A stretch of DNA of 64,000 nucleotides from Deltaproteobacteria bacterium YD0425bin51 (GTDB taxonomy: Bacteria > Desulfobacterota > Desulfobacteria > Desulfobacterales > YD0425bin51). The stretch's first letter is position 1, and each line of letters opens with the position of its first letter. The stretch spans positions 1-64,000 of the forward strand of contig PDZS01000025.1 in the NCBI GenBank assembly GCA_002753225.1, written 5' to 3'. Positions 1 through 6,385 of this stretch are shown piece after piece. The position numbers and the translations under genes were made by a program. The notes under the pieces were generated by a model. That model made no database searches. It had not been told where the DNA came from and worked only from the letters and a program-made list of their open reading frames with translations.

Positions 1-2
1 AA

Positions 3-98
3 CGGAAGTTGAATAGACCACTAACACCACAGCAAAAGGAATATTTATCGGCTTTGCGAATGAGAGAGGAAATTTTTATAAAGCCGAGAGATAAATAA
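3..98 (+). CDS. C-terminal end of a gene entering from the left edge (partial, unknown)
   Basis: One frame is open from the window edge to a TAA at 96-98 and gives about 31 basic residues containing the stretch LTPQQKEYLSALRMREE. No start codon is visible, so this can only be the tail of a longer gene. The product is not recognised. It lies next to the accessory block and may belong to it. It could also be a chance open frame, because 31 codons is short. Confidence 0.35.
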   Translation, partial: RKLNRPLTPQQKEYLSALRMREEIFIKPRDK

Positions 99-113
99 AA
101 TGAAAAAAATAGG

Positions 114-131
114 CCTAAAATATATTTTAGG
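114..131. other. perfect 18-bp palindrome
   Basis: CCTAAAA and TTTTAGG flank a central TATA and form a perfect inverted repeat 16 bases after the stop of the partial left-edge gene. It could be a weak terminator or a protein-binding site. It has no T-run beyond its own arm, so terminator function is uncertain. A related GCCTAAAATA string recurs at 9541-9550 beside the second copy of the large hairpin repeat. Confidence 0.4.
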
Positions 132-149
132 GTGTGAAATGTATGCTAT

Positions 150-238
150 AGGCACAATCCCCGATACTTTTGTTGGCGTGAGCTAATGATTAGTTCAGCG
201 GCTTTGTCCGCTGAAACGGCAGATTAGCGGTTTATTTC
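150..238 (-). repeat. hairpin-forming repeat, copy 1 (inverted relative to copy 2 at 9574-9656)
   Basis: Read on the minus strand, this stretch has nested inverted repeats. An outer stem is GCTAAT (238-233) with ATTAGC (187-182), and an inner 8-bp stem is TTCAGCGG (194-201 on plus) with CCGCTGAA (208-215). The minus strand carries AGCGGACAAAGCCGCT and, further on, ATCGGGG then ATT. The same string with one change, AGCGGACGAAGCCGCT, and ATCGGGGGATT occur at the same relative places in the copy at about 9.6 kb. The layout resembles an integron attC site in outline, but the recombination-proximal GTT is ATT here. Confidence 0.6.
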
Positions 239-311
239 AATTGTCGAAAAGTTTGCCTATCAAGGCATTGATGAAACAAAGAAACTTTAAGAAAACCATA
301 TGCAATAAGAA

Positions 312-617
312 ATGAAAAAGAAAGAAAGCAGACGATGGACAGATAAAGAGCTTGAGTTTCTTCAGGAGAATAATAATAAGATGTCCATTGATGAGATGAC
401 AAAAGCACTAAATCGGACTCGTGACTCTGTTCTCAGCAGATTGAGAAGACATCCTGATGCGGTATATATTTATCGGGAATGGTCAAAAGATGAAGAAGAG
501 TATTTAATAAAGAATTATGATTATTCAAAAATTAAAGAACTTGCAAAAAAATTAGGAAGAACGGAACACTCTATTTGGCTTAGGATATTAAAATTAAAAA
601 GGAAAAAAAGTGAGTAA
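312..617 (+). CDS. small Myb/SANT-like DNA-binding protein
   Basis: A 101-residue basic protein with two similar helical repeats. The first is at about residues 6-45, starting RRWTDKELEFLQEN. The second is at about 56-97, starting YREWSKDEEEYLIKN and ending in a lysine-rich tail. The spaced tryptophans and the closing helix with a Ser/Arg-rich recognition face are typical of SANT/Myb-like or GcrA-like tandem helix-turn-helix units, so DNA binding is likely. No strong Shine-Dalgarno sequence precedes the ATG. It stands alone, convergent with the XRE gene, and is probably a regulator or accessory protein of the mobile region. The exact target is unknown. Confidence 0.6.
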   Translation: MKKKESRRWTDKELEFLQENNNKMSIDEMTKALNRTRDSVLSRLRRHPDAVYIYREWSKDEEEYLIKNYDYSKIKELAKKLGRTEHSIWLRILKLKRKKSE

Positions 618-639
618 TTTTTTTAAATCGCCTTGTTGC

Positions 640-1029
640 TTAAGGTTCTGATTGACACTCAACACCTTTGAGAAAGGTGTCAATAGTAGTTAAAAGCACT
701 TTTTGCTTAAACGGTGGGATGTTTTCAATTTTTTCCAATCTACGTAAAATTCTTAAATTTAGTTTATCCCCATTATTTTTCATTTTAGTAAGTCCAAGCA
801 ATTCATCTGCACTAACTTCAAGTGCCATGGTAAATCTAATAAGCATTTCAGGATGTGGTCTTAACTTATCTTTTTCATAATCTGTAATAAGGGATTGGGT
901 AATACCAATTTTATTGGCTAAAGCTATTTGAGTTAATCCCTTTGCCTTTCTAAATCTGGCAATTCTCTGCCCTAGTGTTTCTGTTCCGAGATTTAGAGGT
1001 ATTAGTTTTAGTTTCGATTTTTTTGGCAT
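640..1029 (-). CDS. XRE/Cro-C1 family transcriptional repressor
   Basis: A 129-residue protein with an HTH_3 domain at about residues 20-77. The signature LGQRIARFRKAKGLTQIALA is followed by the recognition helix around GITQSLITDYEKD, as in phage and plasmid C1-type repressors. The C-terminal part (about 85-129) is basic and has no recognisable protease or sensor domain. It is transcribed away from the DUF5659-primase-recombinase operon. The space between them carries a perfect palindrome and direct repeats that are natural operator candidates. It most likely represses the element's replication and integration operon and its own promoter. Confidence 0.8.
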   Translation of the reverse strand: MPKKSKLKLIPLNLGTETLGQRIARFRKAKGLTQIALANKIGITQSLITDYEKDKLRPHPEMLIRFTMALEVSADELLGLTKMKNNGDKLNLRILRRLEKIENIPPFKQKVLLTTIDTFLKGVECQSEP

Positions 1030-1081
1030 ATTTATTTATATCATATTTTTTTGATTATATTGATATTTTTTTATTGACAGA

Positions 1082-1139
1082 AACTGTATTAAACGATAAA
1101 TAAAGTTCCTAACTGTATTAAACCGTAATTACGGTTTAA
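1082..1139. promoter_or_regulatory. operator candidate: 13-bp direct repeat and 22-bp perfect palindrome
   Basis: AACTGTATTAAAC occurs at 1082-1094 and again at 1111-1123. The second copy runs into a perfect palindrome at 1118-1139 with half-site TTAAACCGTAA. A TTGACA hexamer at 1074-1079 lies just before the first repeat. This is the only intergenic space between the XRE repressor and the operon starting at 1343, so these sites probably bind the repressor. Binding is inferred; the repeats themselves are visible. Confidence 0.6.
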
Positions 1140-1164
1140 TTTTTTTAATTTTTAGAAGGGATTT

Positions 1165-1217
1165 TTGACAGAAAGAAAAGCCATCAACCCATACTTTGGC
1201 GAGTCTCGGTTGATGGC
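1165..1217 (+). promoter_or_regulatory. promoter candidate and 10-bp-stem hairpin upstream of the DUF5659-primase operon
   Basis: TTGACA at 1165-1170 and CATACT at 1189-1194 are spaced 18 bp and could form the promoter for the operon at 1343. A perfect stem, GCCATCAACC (1180-1189) with GGTTGATGGC (1208-1217), encloses an 18-base loop and would lie in or just after the -10 region. The rest of the leader to 1342 shows no reading frame. The hairpin could be a leader RNA structure or a second protein-binding site. Confidence 0.4.
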
Positions 1218-1342
1218 TCAAGAAAAACATTGACCCGAAGAAGCCGTTGCTTCCCCGTGCCATTTTCTTAAATCTATCGAATCTCCCTTAATAAATCAAG
1301 CATTAAACATTTAAATCCAAGCAGAAAGGAGGTGAATTTAAA

Positions 1343-1645
1343 ATGGAACGTTTAGAAACGACAGATATTTTTTTGTCAGCATTTTTTTTATCAATGGGAA
1401 GCGAGCTTTTAGAGATTAAGGTTGCAGGAGGACCAAAAGCCATAGCTTCTTTTTTAATTGCAGGGAAGGATTTAGCAAAGCTTGATAAATCATATGCAAG
1501 CGGGAATGCCAGTGTAAATCCAGTTCAGCTAAGGGCTTCGTTAAATTGGCTGAAAGACGTATTGTTTGAAAAGCTTAAGAAAAATAAAGGGAGATATGAA
1601 AGTGATATCACAAGAAAGAATAGATGCCGTAAAGAAAGGTATTGA
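1343..1645 (+). CDS. DUF5659-like small protein, first gene of the primase operon
   Basis: A 100-residue protein starting at an ATG with a strong ribosome binding site (AAAGGAGGTGA, 1326-1336). It begins with a segment around TTDIFLSAFFLSMGSELLEI, then GGPKAIASFLIAG and a helical tail containing NPVQLRASLNWLKDVLFEKL. This matches my recollection of the DUF5659 family, whose function is unknown and which often precedes CHC2-type primases in mobile elements. The last 50 bases overlap the start of the primase gene, suggesting translational coupling. The assignment is from pattern memory and should be treated as moderate. Confidence 0.6.
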   Translation: MERLETTDIFLSAFFLSMGSELLEIKVAGGPKAIASFLIAGKDLAKLDKSYASGNASVNPVQLRASLNWLKDVLFEKLKKNKGRYESDITRKNRCRKERY

Positions 1646-3659
1646 TATAAAGTCCTACATTGAGTCAAGAGGCATAGCGTTAAAGAAACAAGGCAGGAGT
1701 TATGTTGGACTGTGCCAGTTTCATAAAGATATAAAGCCGTCATTGTCAGTCACACCTGATAAGCAGTTATTCAATTGTTTTGGATGTGGAGCAAGCGGAG
1801 ATGTAATCAAGTTTGTAATGATGTCAGATAAAGTAGAATTTAAAGAAGCAGTAGAAAAACTTGAAGAAAAGGTTCCATATTCAGAGTCAGGGCAAGCATC
1901 GAGTAAAAATCCAGAGCAATCCCAGCCTATTAACATCAAAGATAAAAGACTTCTTTCCAGAGTTGTATCATATTATCAGAAGATATTAGGAGAAGACAGG
2001 AGAGGAGTAGAATATTTAAAGGAAAAGAGAGGAATAAACAGCATCCAGACATTGAAGGATTTTGGAATAGGTTTTGTAAACGGGAACTTGAAGCAGATAT
2101 TGCCGGAAGACAAGGAAGTAATAGAGAATTTAAAAAAGATAGGGATTTTAAATGATAAAGGGAATGAATCTTTTTATAACTGCGTGGTGTTTCCTTTATA
2201 TGATGTAAATGGTTCAGTTGTTGGTTTATATGGAAGGAATATAACTGATGAAAACAGTATCAATCATTTATATCTTGCAGGGCCTAAGAAAGGGATAATA
2301 AATCGGCAGGCAGTAAAAATATCGCAGACAATAATTTTGACAGAATCAGTAATAGACGCTTTAACGCTGTATGATCAAGGATTTAAGAACGTGATTCCAG
2401 CATATGGAGTAAACGGATTGATAGATGAACATATAGCTCTTTTTCACAAAAGGATAAAAGAGGTTTACATAGTATTTGACGCGGATGAAGCAGGATTAAA
2501 AGGAGCAGAAGCAGTATCAGTGCGGTTAAAAGAAAAAGAAATAGTGTCATACATAGTGAATCTGCCTGTAAAGGATGTAAACATATTTTTTAAAAGACAG
2601 ACGCCTGAAGAATTTGAAGCGCTTCTTAAAAATGCAAACCCAAAATCACTGGAGCAGTCAGAGAATGTAATAAAGAGGAAGCAAAGTTTATACAAAGAGA
2701 TAGGAAATGGGTTTATAGTTGGATACAGCGAAAGACAGTATCATATGAAAGGGATTCAGCGGGGAGATACACAGCTAAAGGTAACAATAAAGGCGTCAAA
2801 GGATGTGGAAGGGAATGTGCCATTTGAGCTTTCGACAATAGATATGTATTCATCGAGATCAAGGATATGGTTTGGTAAATTATGTGCAGACCTTTTTTCA
2901 GCATCAGAGGAATTGATAAGGGAAGATTTGGGTAAAATTTTGAATTTGTGTGAAGAATTTAAGCCAAAGACAAGAGAAAAGGGAGTAATAGAGGTAACTG
3001 AAGAAGAGAGGAGTGAAGCTGAGAATTTTCTAAAAAACCCAAAGATGTTTGAAGAGATTTTATCAGATATTGAAATAATGGGTGTAGTGGGAGAAGAGAT
3101 AAACAAGATCATATGCTATCTGACTGCGGTATCCCGCAAGTTAGACAAGCCGTTATCAAGCTTAATTCAGTCAAGAAGCGGAGCTGGAAAATCAACGCTG
3201 CAGAATACAATAATAAAGCTTATGCCTGAAGAGGAATATGAACAATATACGAGGGTAACGGATCAAGCGTTGTTTTACAAGGAAGAAGATTCACTGGTGC
3301 ATAAGATACTTGCGATAGAAGAGGAAGCAGGAGTTGGAGGAGCAGCCTATTCAATAAGGAATATTCAGTCATGCGGGAAGATAAGCGTAGCAACTACAGG
3401 AAAGGATCCAGCAACAGGGAAGATGAAGACAGAAAAATATACAGTGGAAGGGCCAGTTGCAGTAATGTTAACAACTACGTCAGCAGAACTGGATCAGGAA
3501 ACAGCATCAAGGTTTTTATCATTATCAATAGACGAATCAACGCAAATGACGTCAGCGATACATGATAAGCAGAGAGAAGCAAGGACAATAGAGGGACTGA
3601 TAAAAAAAAAGAGGACAGAGAAGATAAAAAAAAACACCAAACAGCGCAAAGGATGTTAA
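1596..3659 (+). CDS. CHC2 zinc-finger / TOPRIM primase fused to an ATPase (N-terminal part; reading frame breaks at the 3' end)
   Basis: A 687-residue DnaG-like protein. The CHC2 zinc finger has C40, H43, C61 and C64 (around GLCQFHKD and FNCFGCGASGDVIKF). A TOPRIM domain at about 245-330 has TESVIDALTLYDQG and the acidic VFDADEAGLKGAE. A P-loop ATPase follows with SGAGKST near residue 529 and the Walker-B-like ILAIEEEAG. It probably primes and unwinds DNA for element replication. AAGGGAGA at 1587-1594 is very close to the ATG at 1596, so the GTG at 1602 is an equally good start. The open frame ends in lysine-rich codons after two A9 runs. The next gene, in the -1 frame, continues the expected C-terminus, giving about 880 residues if joined. 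Confidence 0.8.
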   Translation: MKVISQERIDAVKKGIDIKSYIESRGIALKKQGRSYVGLCQFHKDIKPSLSVTPDKQLFNCFGCGASGDVIKFVMMSDKVEFKEAVEKLEEKVPYSESGQASSKNPEQSQPINIKDKRLLSRVVSYYQKILGEDRRGVEYLKEKRGINSIQTLKDFGIGFVNGNLKQILPEDKEVIENLKKIGILNDKGNESFYNCVVFPLYDVNGSVVGLYGRNITDENSINHLYLAGPKKGIINRQAVKISQTIILTESVIDALTLYDQGFKNVIPAYGVNGLIDEHIALFHKRIKEVYIVFDADEAGLKGAEAVSVRLKEKEIVSYIVNLPVKDVNIFFKRQTPEEFEALLKNANPKSLEQSENVIKRKQSLYKEIGNGFIVGYSERQYHMKGIQRGDTQLKVTIKASKDVEGNVPFELSTIDMYSSRSRIWFGKLCADLFSASEELIREDLGKILNLCEEFKPKTREKGVIEVTEEERSEAENFLKNPKMFEEILSDIEIMGVVGEEINKIICYLTAVSRKLDKPLSSLIQSRSGAGKSTLQNTIIKLMPEEEYEQYTRVTDQALFYKEEDSLVHKILAIEEEAGVGGAAYSIRNIQSCGKISVATTGKDPATGKMKTEKYTVEGPVAVMLTTTSAELDQETASRFLSLSIDESTQMTSAIHDKQREARTIEGLIKKKRTEKIKKNTKQRKGC
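3626..3635 (+). other. candidate -1 ribosomal frameshift or transcriptional slippage site
   Basis: Nine A residues followed by C. In the primase frame this reads as the heptamer A_AAA_AAC at 3629-3635, a canonical -1 slippery pattern. Shifting back one base leads into codons for KKHQTAQRMLKGVAVVN and on through the next gene without a stop. A short imperfect stem, AACAGC (3640-3645) with GCTGTT (3668-3673), lies just downstream. An ordinary frameshift mutation or sequencing error in the A-run would look the same. Confidence 0.5.
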
Positions 3660-4234
3660 AGGGAGTGGCTGTTGTGAATAATTACAGCAAATATTTAAGC
3701 TATCCGAACATAAATTTGATGACCAGAAGAGATCATGAGAAGTATCTGGGATTGATAGAGGCGATAGCATATTTATATCAATATCAGAGAGAAATAAAGA
3801 AGATGGAGGCAGACGGAGTTATAGTGGAATATGTGGAAGTAAGCTTAGAAGATATAGATAAGGCAAACAAGCTTGCAAATGAAGTATTGGGGCATAGCTT
3901 AGATGAGCTTGCAAGACCGTCAAGGGTGTTATTGACATCTATAAGGATTATGGTGAAAGAGATAGGAAAAAAAGAGAGCCTGCCGATAAGTGAGGTCTAT
4001 TTTACGAGGCGTACGATAAGAGAATATATAGGATGGACGGATTGGCAGATAAAGACGCATATCAAGCAGTTGGAAGAGTTGGAATATCTGATTGTAAGAA
4101 ACGGAGCAAAGGGTAAGGAGTATTCATATGCTCTGAATTATGATGAGGAAGGAGATGAAAGCAAGAAATTTTATTTAAATTTAACGCCTGTAGAAGAGAT
4201 AAAAAAAATGATAAAAAGCGGAAGAAGCAAGTAA
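3653..4234 (+). CDS. C-terminal part of the primase-ATPase (-1 frame continuation) or a separate winged-helix protein
   Basis: A 193-residue frame overlapping the primase gene by 7 bases. Codons upstream of its first ATG remain open in this frame through 3626 and encode a stretch that joins the primase smoothly. It contains a helical segment around RRDHEKYLGLIEAIAYLYQ, and then FTRRTIREYIGWTDWQIKTH followed by LEELEYLIVRNG, which looks like a winged-helix DNA-binding unit. From memory of related primase-ATPases, this segment is normally their C-terminus, so an independent start at 3653 is doubtful. No good ribosome binding site precedes the ATG. Confidence 0.65.
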   Translation: MLKGVAVVNNYSKYLSYPNINLMTRRDHEKYLGLIEAIAYLYQYQREIKKMEADGVIVEYVEVSLEDIDKANKLANEVLGHSLDELARPSRVLLTSIRIMVKEIGKKESLPISEVYFTRRTIREYIGWTDWQIKTHIKQLEELEYLIVRNGAKGKEYSYALNYDEEGDESKKFYLNLTPVEEIKKMIKSGRSK

Positions 4235-4452
4235 ATACTGGAGTAGTTGGGTGATTTTGATAACTTGGAGGGTAAAAATAGAGACTAGTTGGGAACTAGG
4301 AGGGTGGTAAAAAATAGCAGAAAGCCAATAAATAAAGGTTAAGCCGAACTAGTTGGAGGAATTGACAGGGGAGCAAGGATAGGGGGAGAGAGGTAGAGGG
4401 GTAGTAAAGAAAAAGTGACATAGGTAAAGCCATAAAAAAGAAGGAATATCAG
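4235..4452 (+). other. noncoding, purine-rich gap with three ACTAGTTGG-like repeats
   Basis: No convincing gene is seen between the primase and recombinase genes. The plus strand is rich in A and G. The repeats AGTAGTTGGG (4241-4250), ACTAGTTGGG (4283-4292) and ACTAGTTGGAG (4348-4358) recur, with related GGAGGGT strings between them. They could be binding sites for the adjacent recombinases or remnants of a lost gene. Confidence 0.4.
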
Positions 4453-4533
4453 ATGAACATAGGTGAATAAGCGATAGAATTTAAGAATCATTTAAAGGGA
4501 TTAGGATATTCAGATGGCACAATAAAAGGTAAT

Positions 4534-5355
4534 TTGGGTCATATAAAGCAGTTTGAGGCATATTTAGAAATCATTGGATGCAGAGATGTAAGGGAAGTGA
4601 GCAAAGAAACGATATTAAAATATCAGGAAAAGATAGTATCAGAAAAGATTACAGATGGCTCAAAGGGAGAGAAGCTGAATACAGTAAAGAAACTGTTTGA
4701 ATATCTTATAGACTGCGGCAGTCTGTTAATCAACCCTGCAGAAAACCTGAAAAGGATAAAGCATAAAAACAGGAAAATAGGAATATCGCTTGATATTGAT
4801 GAAATAAAGAGGCTTTTGTCTGCTCCTAATTTGTCAAAAAGGCTGGAGATAAGAGATCGTGCAATAATGGAGGTGATGTACAGCAGCGGAATAAGGATAA
4901 ACGAGCTGATTCATCTTGAAGTTTATGATGTGGATTTAAAAGAGAAGGTATTACATATAAGAAAAGGGAAAGGAGGGAAGCAGAGAGTAACGCCATTAGG
5001 GAAAGAAGCAGTAAAGTATGTTAAAGAATATTTAGAAAAGATAAGACCGTGTTATGCAAGGAAAAACTCGAAAGAGAGGAAACTATTTCTGAAAAACACA
5101 GGTCTTGCGATTACAAACAACTGCGTAACCAATTTTTTGAGCAAATACAGAATAAAGGCAAAAATAAAAAAGCATGTGTCGCCTCATGTATTGAGAAGGA
5201 GCTGCGCTACGCATTTTTTAAATGGAGGAGCAGACATAAGATATGTCCAGAAGCTTTTGGGGCATAGGAGTTTAAGGACGACACAAAGATATACAAAAAT
5301 AGTTCCGATAGACATAAAAAAAACGCATGAAAAAAGCCATCCAGGAGTATTATGA
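4534..5355 (+). CDS. tyrosine recombinase 1 of a tandem pair (N-terminus interrupted by an in-frame TAA)
   Basis: A XerC/D-like phage integrase of 273 residues from a TTG start. The catalytic domain has Arg in SSGIRINELIHL, Lys in KGKGGKQRVTPLG, His-x-x-Arg in SPHVLRRSCATHF, a second His in LLGHRSLRTTQRY and the nucleophile Tyr in the same motif. The SAM-like core-binding domain continues upstream in frame through FKNHLKGLGYSDGTIKGN to an ATG at 4453. However, a TAA at 4468-4470 follows the first five codons (MNIGE). The original start was therefore probably 4453, and only a start downstream of the TAA can now be used. Its stop overlaps the next recombinase start (ATGA). Fold and catalytic residues are clear; whether the shortened form is active is unknown. 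Confidence 0.75.
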   Translation: MGHIKQFEAYLEIIGCRDVREVSKETILKYQEKIVSEKITDGSKGEKLNTVKKLFEYLIDCGSLLINPAENLKRIKHKNRKIGISLDIDEIKRLLSAPNLSKRLEIRDRAIMEVMYSSGIRINELIHLEVYDVDLKEKVLHIRKGKGGKQRVTPLGKEAVKYVKEYLEKIRPCYARKNSKERKLFLKNTGLAITNNCVTNFLSKYRIKAKIKKHVSPHVLRRSCATHFLNGGADIRYVQKLLGHRSLRTTQRYTKIVPIDIKKTHEKSHPGVL

Positions 5356-6284
5356 GAATAAAAGAACTGATCCCGATTTATCTAAGATATATGAAAGTTA
5401 TAGGCAAAGCAGATTTGACGATAAGAGTTGCCAGGTATGATTTGTATGCGTTTGCAGTCTTTTTGGAAAAGGAAGGGATATTGGATATAGAAGACTTGAC
5501 AGGGGAAGCTGTTTCAATCTATCAGGAAGAGCTATCGTTCCAGTTGACAAACAAAGGTAAATTGCTGCATATAGGCACGCAATTAAAAATATTGTGCATG
5601 ATAAAAGGGTTTACGAGATTTTTAAAGGAGCAAGAGTATCTAATAAATGATGTATCGTATAGAATAAAGCTGCCAAAGACGCCGAAACGACTGCCGAAGG
5701 TGATATTAAGCGACAAAGAGATAAAGCACCTTATGGAAAGCTTTGATATGCGCAGTTATACAGGCTATAGGAATCGAATTATGGTAGAAATTTTATATGA
5801 CACAGGAATAAGAAGAGCAGAGCTTGCGAACATAAAGCTGTCAGACATGGACTTAAAGTCTGGTTATACAAGAATAGAAGGGAAAGGGAAAAAAGAGCGT
5901 GTAGTGCCAATAAGCGCAAGGGTCTGCAAGATGGTAAACAATTATATAATGATGGTAAGACCAGAATTTATATCAGGAGACGACCCATGCTACCTCTTAT
6001 TAAACAGATTTGGGGAAAAGATTCTGGCAAACACCATCTGGATAATAATCAAAAGGTGCGTCAGTGCTGCAGGACTGAAAAAGAACGTAAACGTCCATAC
6101 ATTTCGGCATACATGCGCAACGCACATGTTAAAAAATGGTGCGCCAATCAGACATCTGCAGGAGATGTTAGGCCACGAATCCTTAGAATCAACTCAGATA
6201 TACACACAGGTAACTATAAATGATTTGAAAGAAATCCATGATAAGTATCATCCAAGCCAGAAACTAAGGGATAAATCAGAGTAA
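5352..6284 (+). CDS. tyrosine recombinase 2 of a tandem pair
   Basis: A 310-residue integrase-family protein with an intact N-terminal core-binding domain (about 1-110) and a catalytic domain (about 125-300). Catalytic residues are Arg in DTGIRRAELANI, Lys in GKGKKERVVPIS, His-x-x-Arg in VHTFRHTCATHML, His in MLGHESLESTQIY and the terminal Tyr in that motif. It starts within the stop of recombinase 1 (ATGA overlap), so the two are translationally coupled and may act as a heteromer, as XerC and XerD do. It is followed by a strong hairpin terminator. Integration or excision of the surrounding element is the likely role. Confidence 0.88.
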   Translation: MRIKELIPIYLRYMKVIGKADLTIRVARYDLYAFAVFLEKEGILDIEDLTGEAVSIYQEELSFQLTNKGKLLHIGTQLKILCMIKGFTRFLKEQEYLINDVSYRIKLPKTPKRLPKVILSDKEIKHLMESFDMRSYTGYRNRIMVEILYDTGIRRAELANIKLSDMDLKSGYTRIEGKGKKERVVPISARVCKMVNNYIMMVRPEFISGDDPCYLLLNRFGEKILANTIWIIIKRCVSAAGLKKNVNVHTFRHTCATHMLKNGAPIRHLQEMLGHESLESTQIYTQVTINDLKEIHDKYHPSQKLRDKSE

Positions 6285-6366
6285 AGAAGAGCAGTTAAAG
6301 AAAAAAGGAATGCACAATTAATTATAAATATGCTTTACTTTTTTTCTTTAATTGCTCTTCTTTTTT
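6284..6366 (+). terminator. long-stem terminator after the recombinase operon
   Basis: About 24 bases, AAGAAGAGCAGTTAAAG plus an A-run (6284-6307), pair with the near-perfect reverse complement at 6338-6362 around a 30-base loop, followed by a T-rich tract. The left arm starts in the TAA of recombinase 2. The arm sequence recurs at 8805-8817 (inverted) and in part at 9739-9754, so it may also be a recombination or binding site. Confidence 0.7.
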
Positions 6367-6385
6367 ATTTTTAGTAAAAGAAGAA

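Noticed and set aside
668..880. Plus-strand open frame over the XRE gene
   Set aside because: It is antisense to the helix-turn-helix gene, has no ribosome binding site and no family features.
4468..4470. TAA as a recoded sense codon in recombinase 1
   Set aside because: All other genes here use TAA as an ordinary stop and nothing near this site suggests recoding; simple mutation is more likely.
4534..6284. RIT element (recombinase in trio)
   Set aside because: Only two recombinases are present, in an ATGA-coupled pair behind a primase, and no third recombinase or matching terminal repeat was found.
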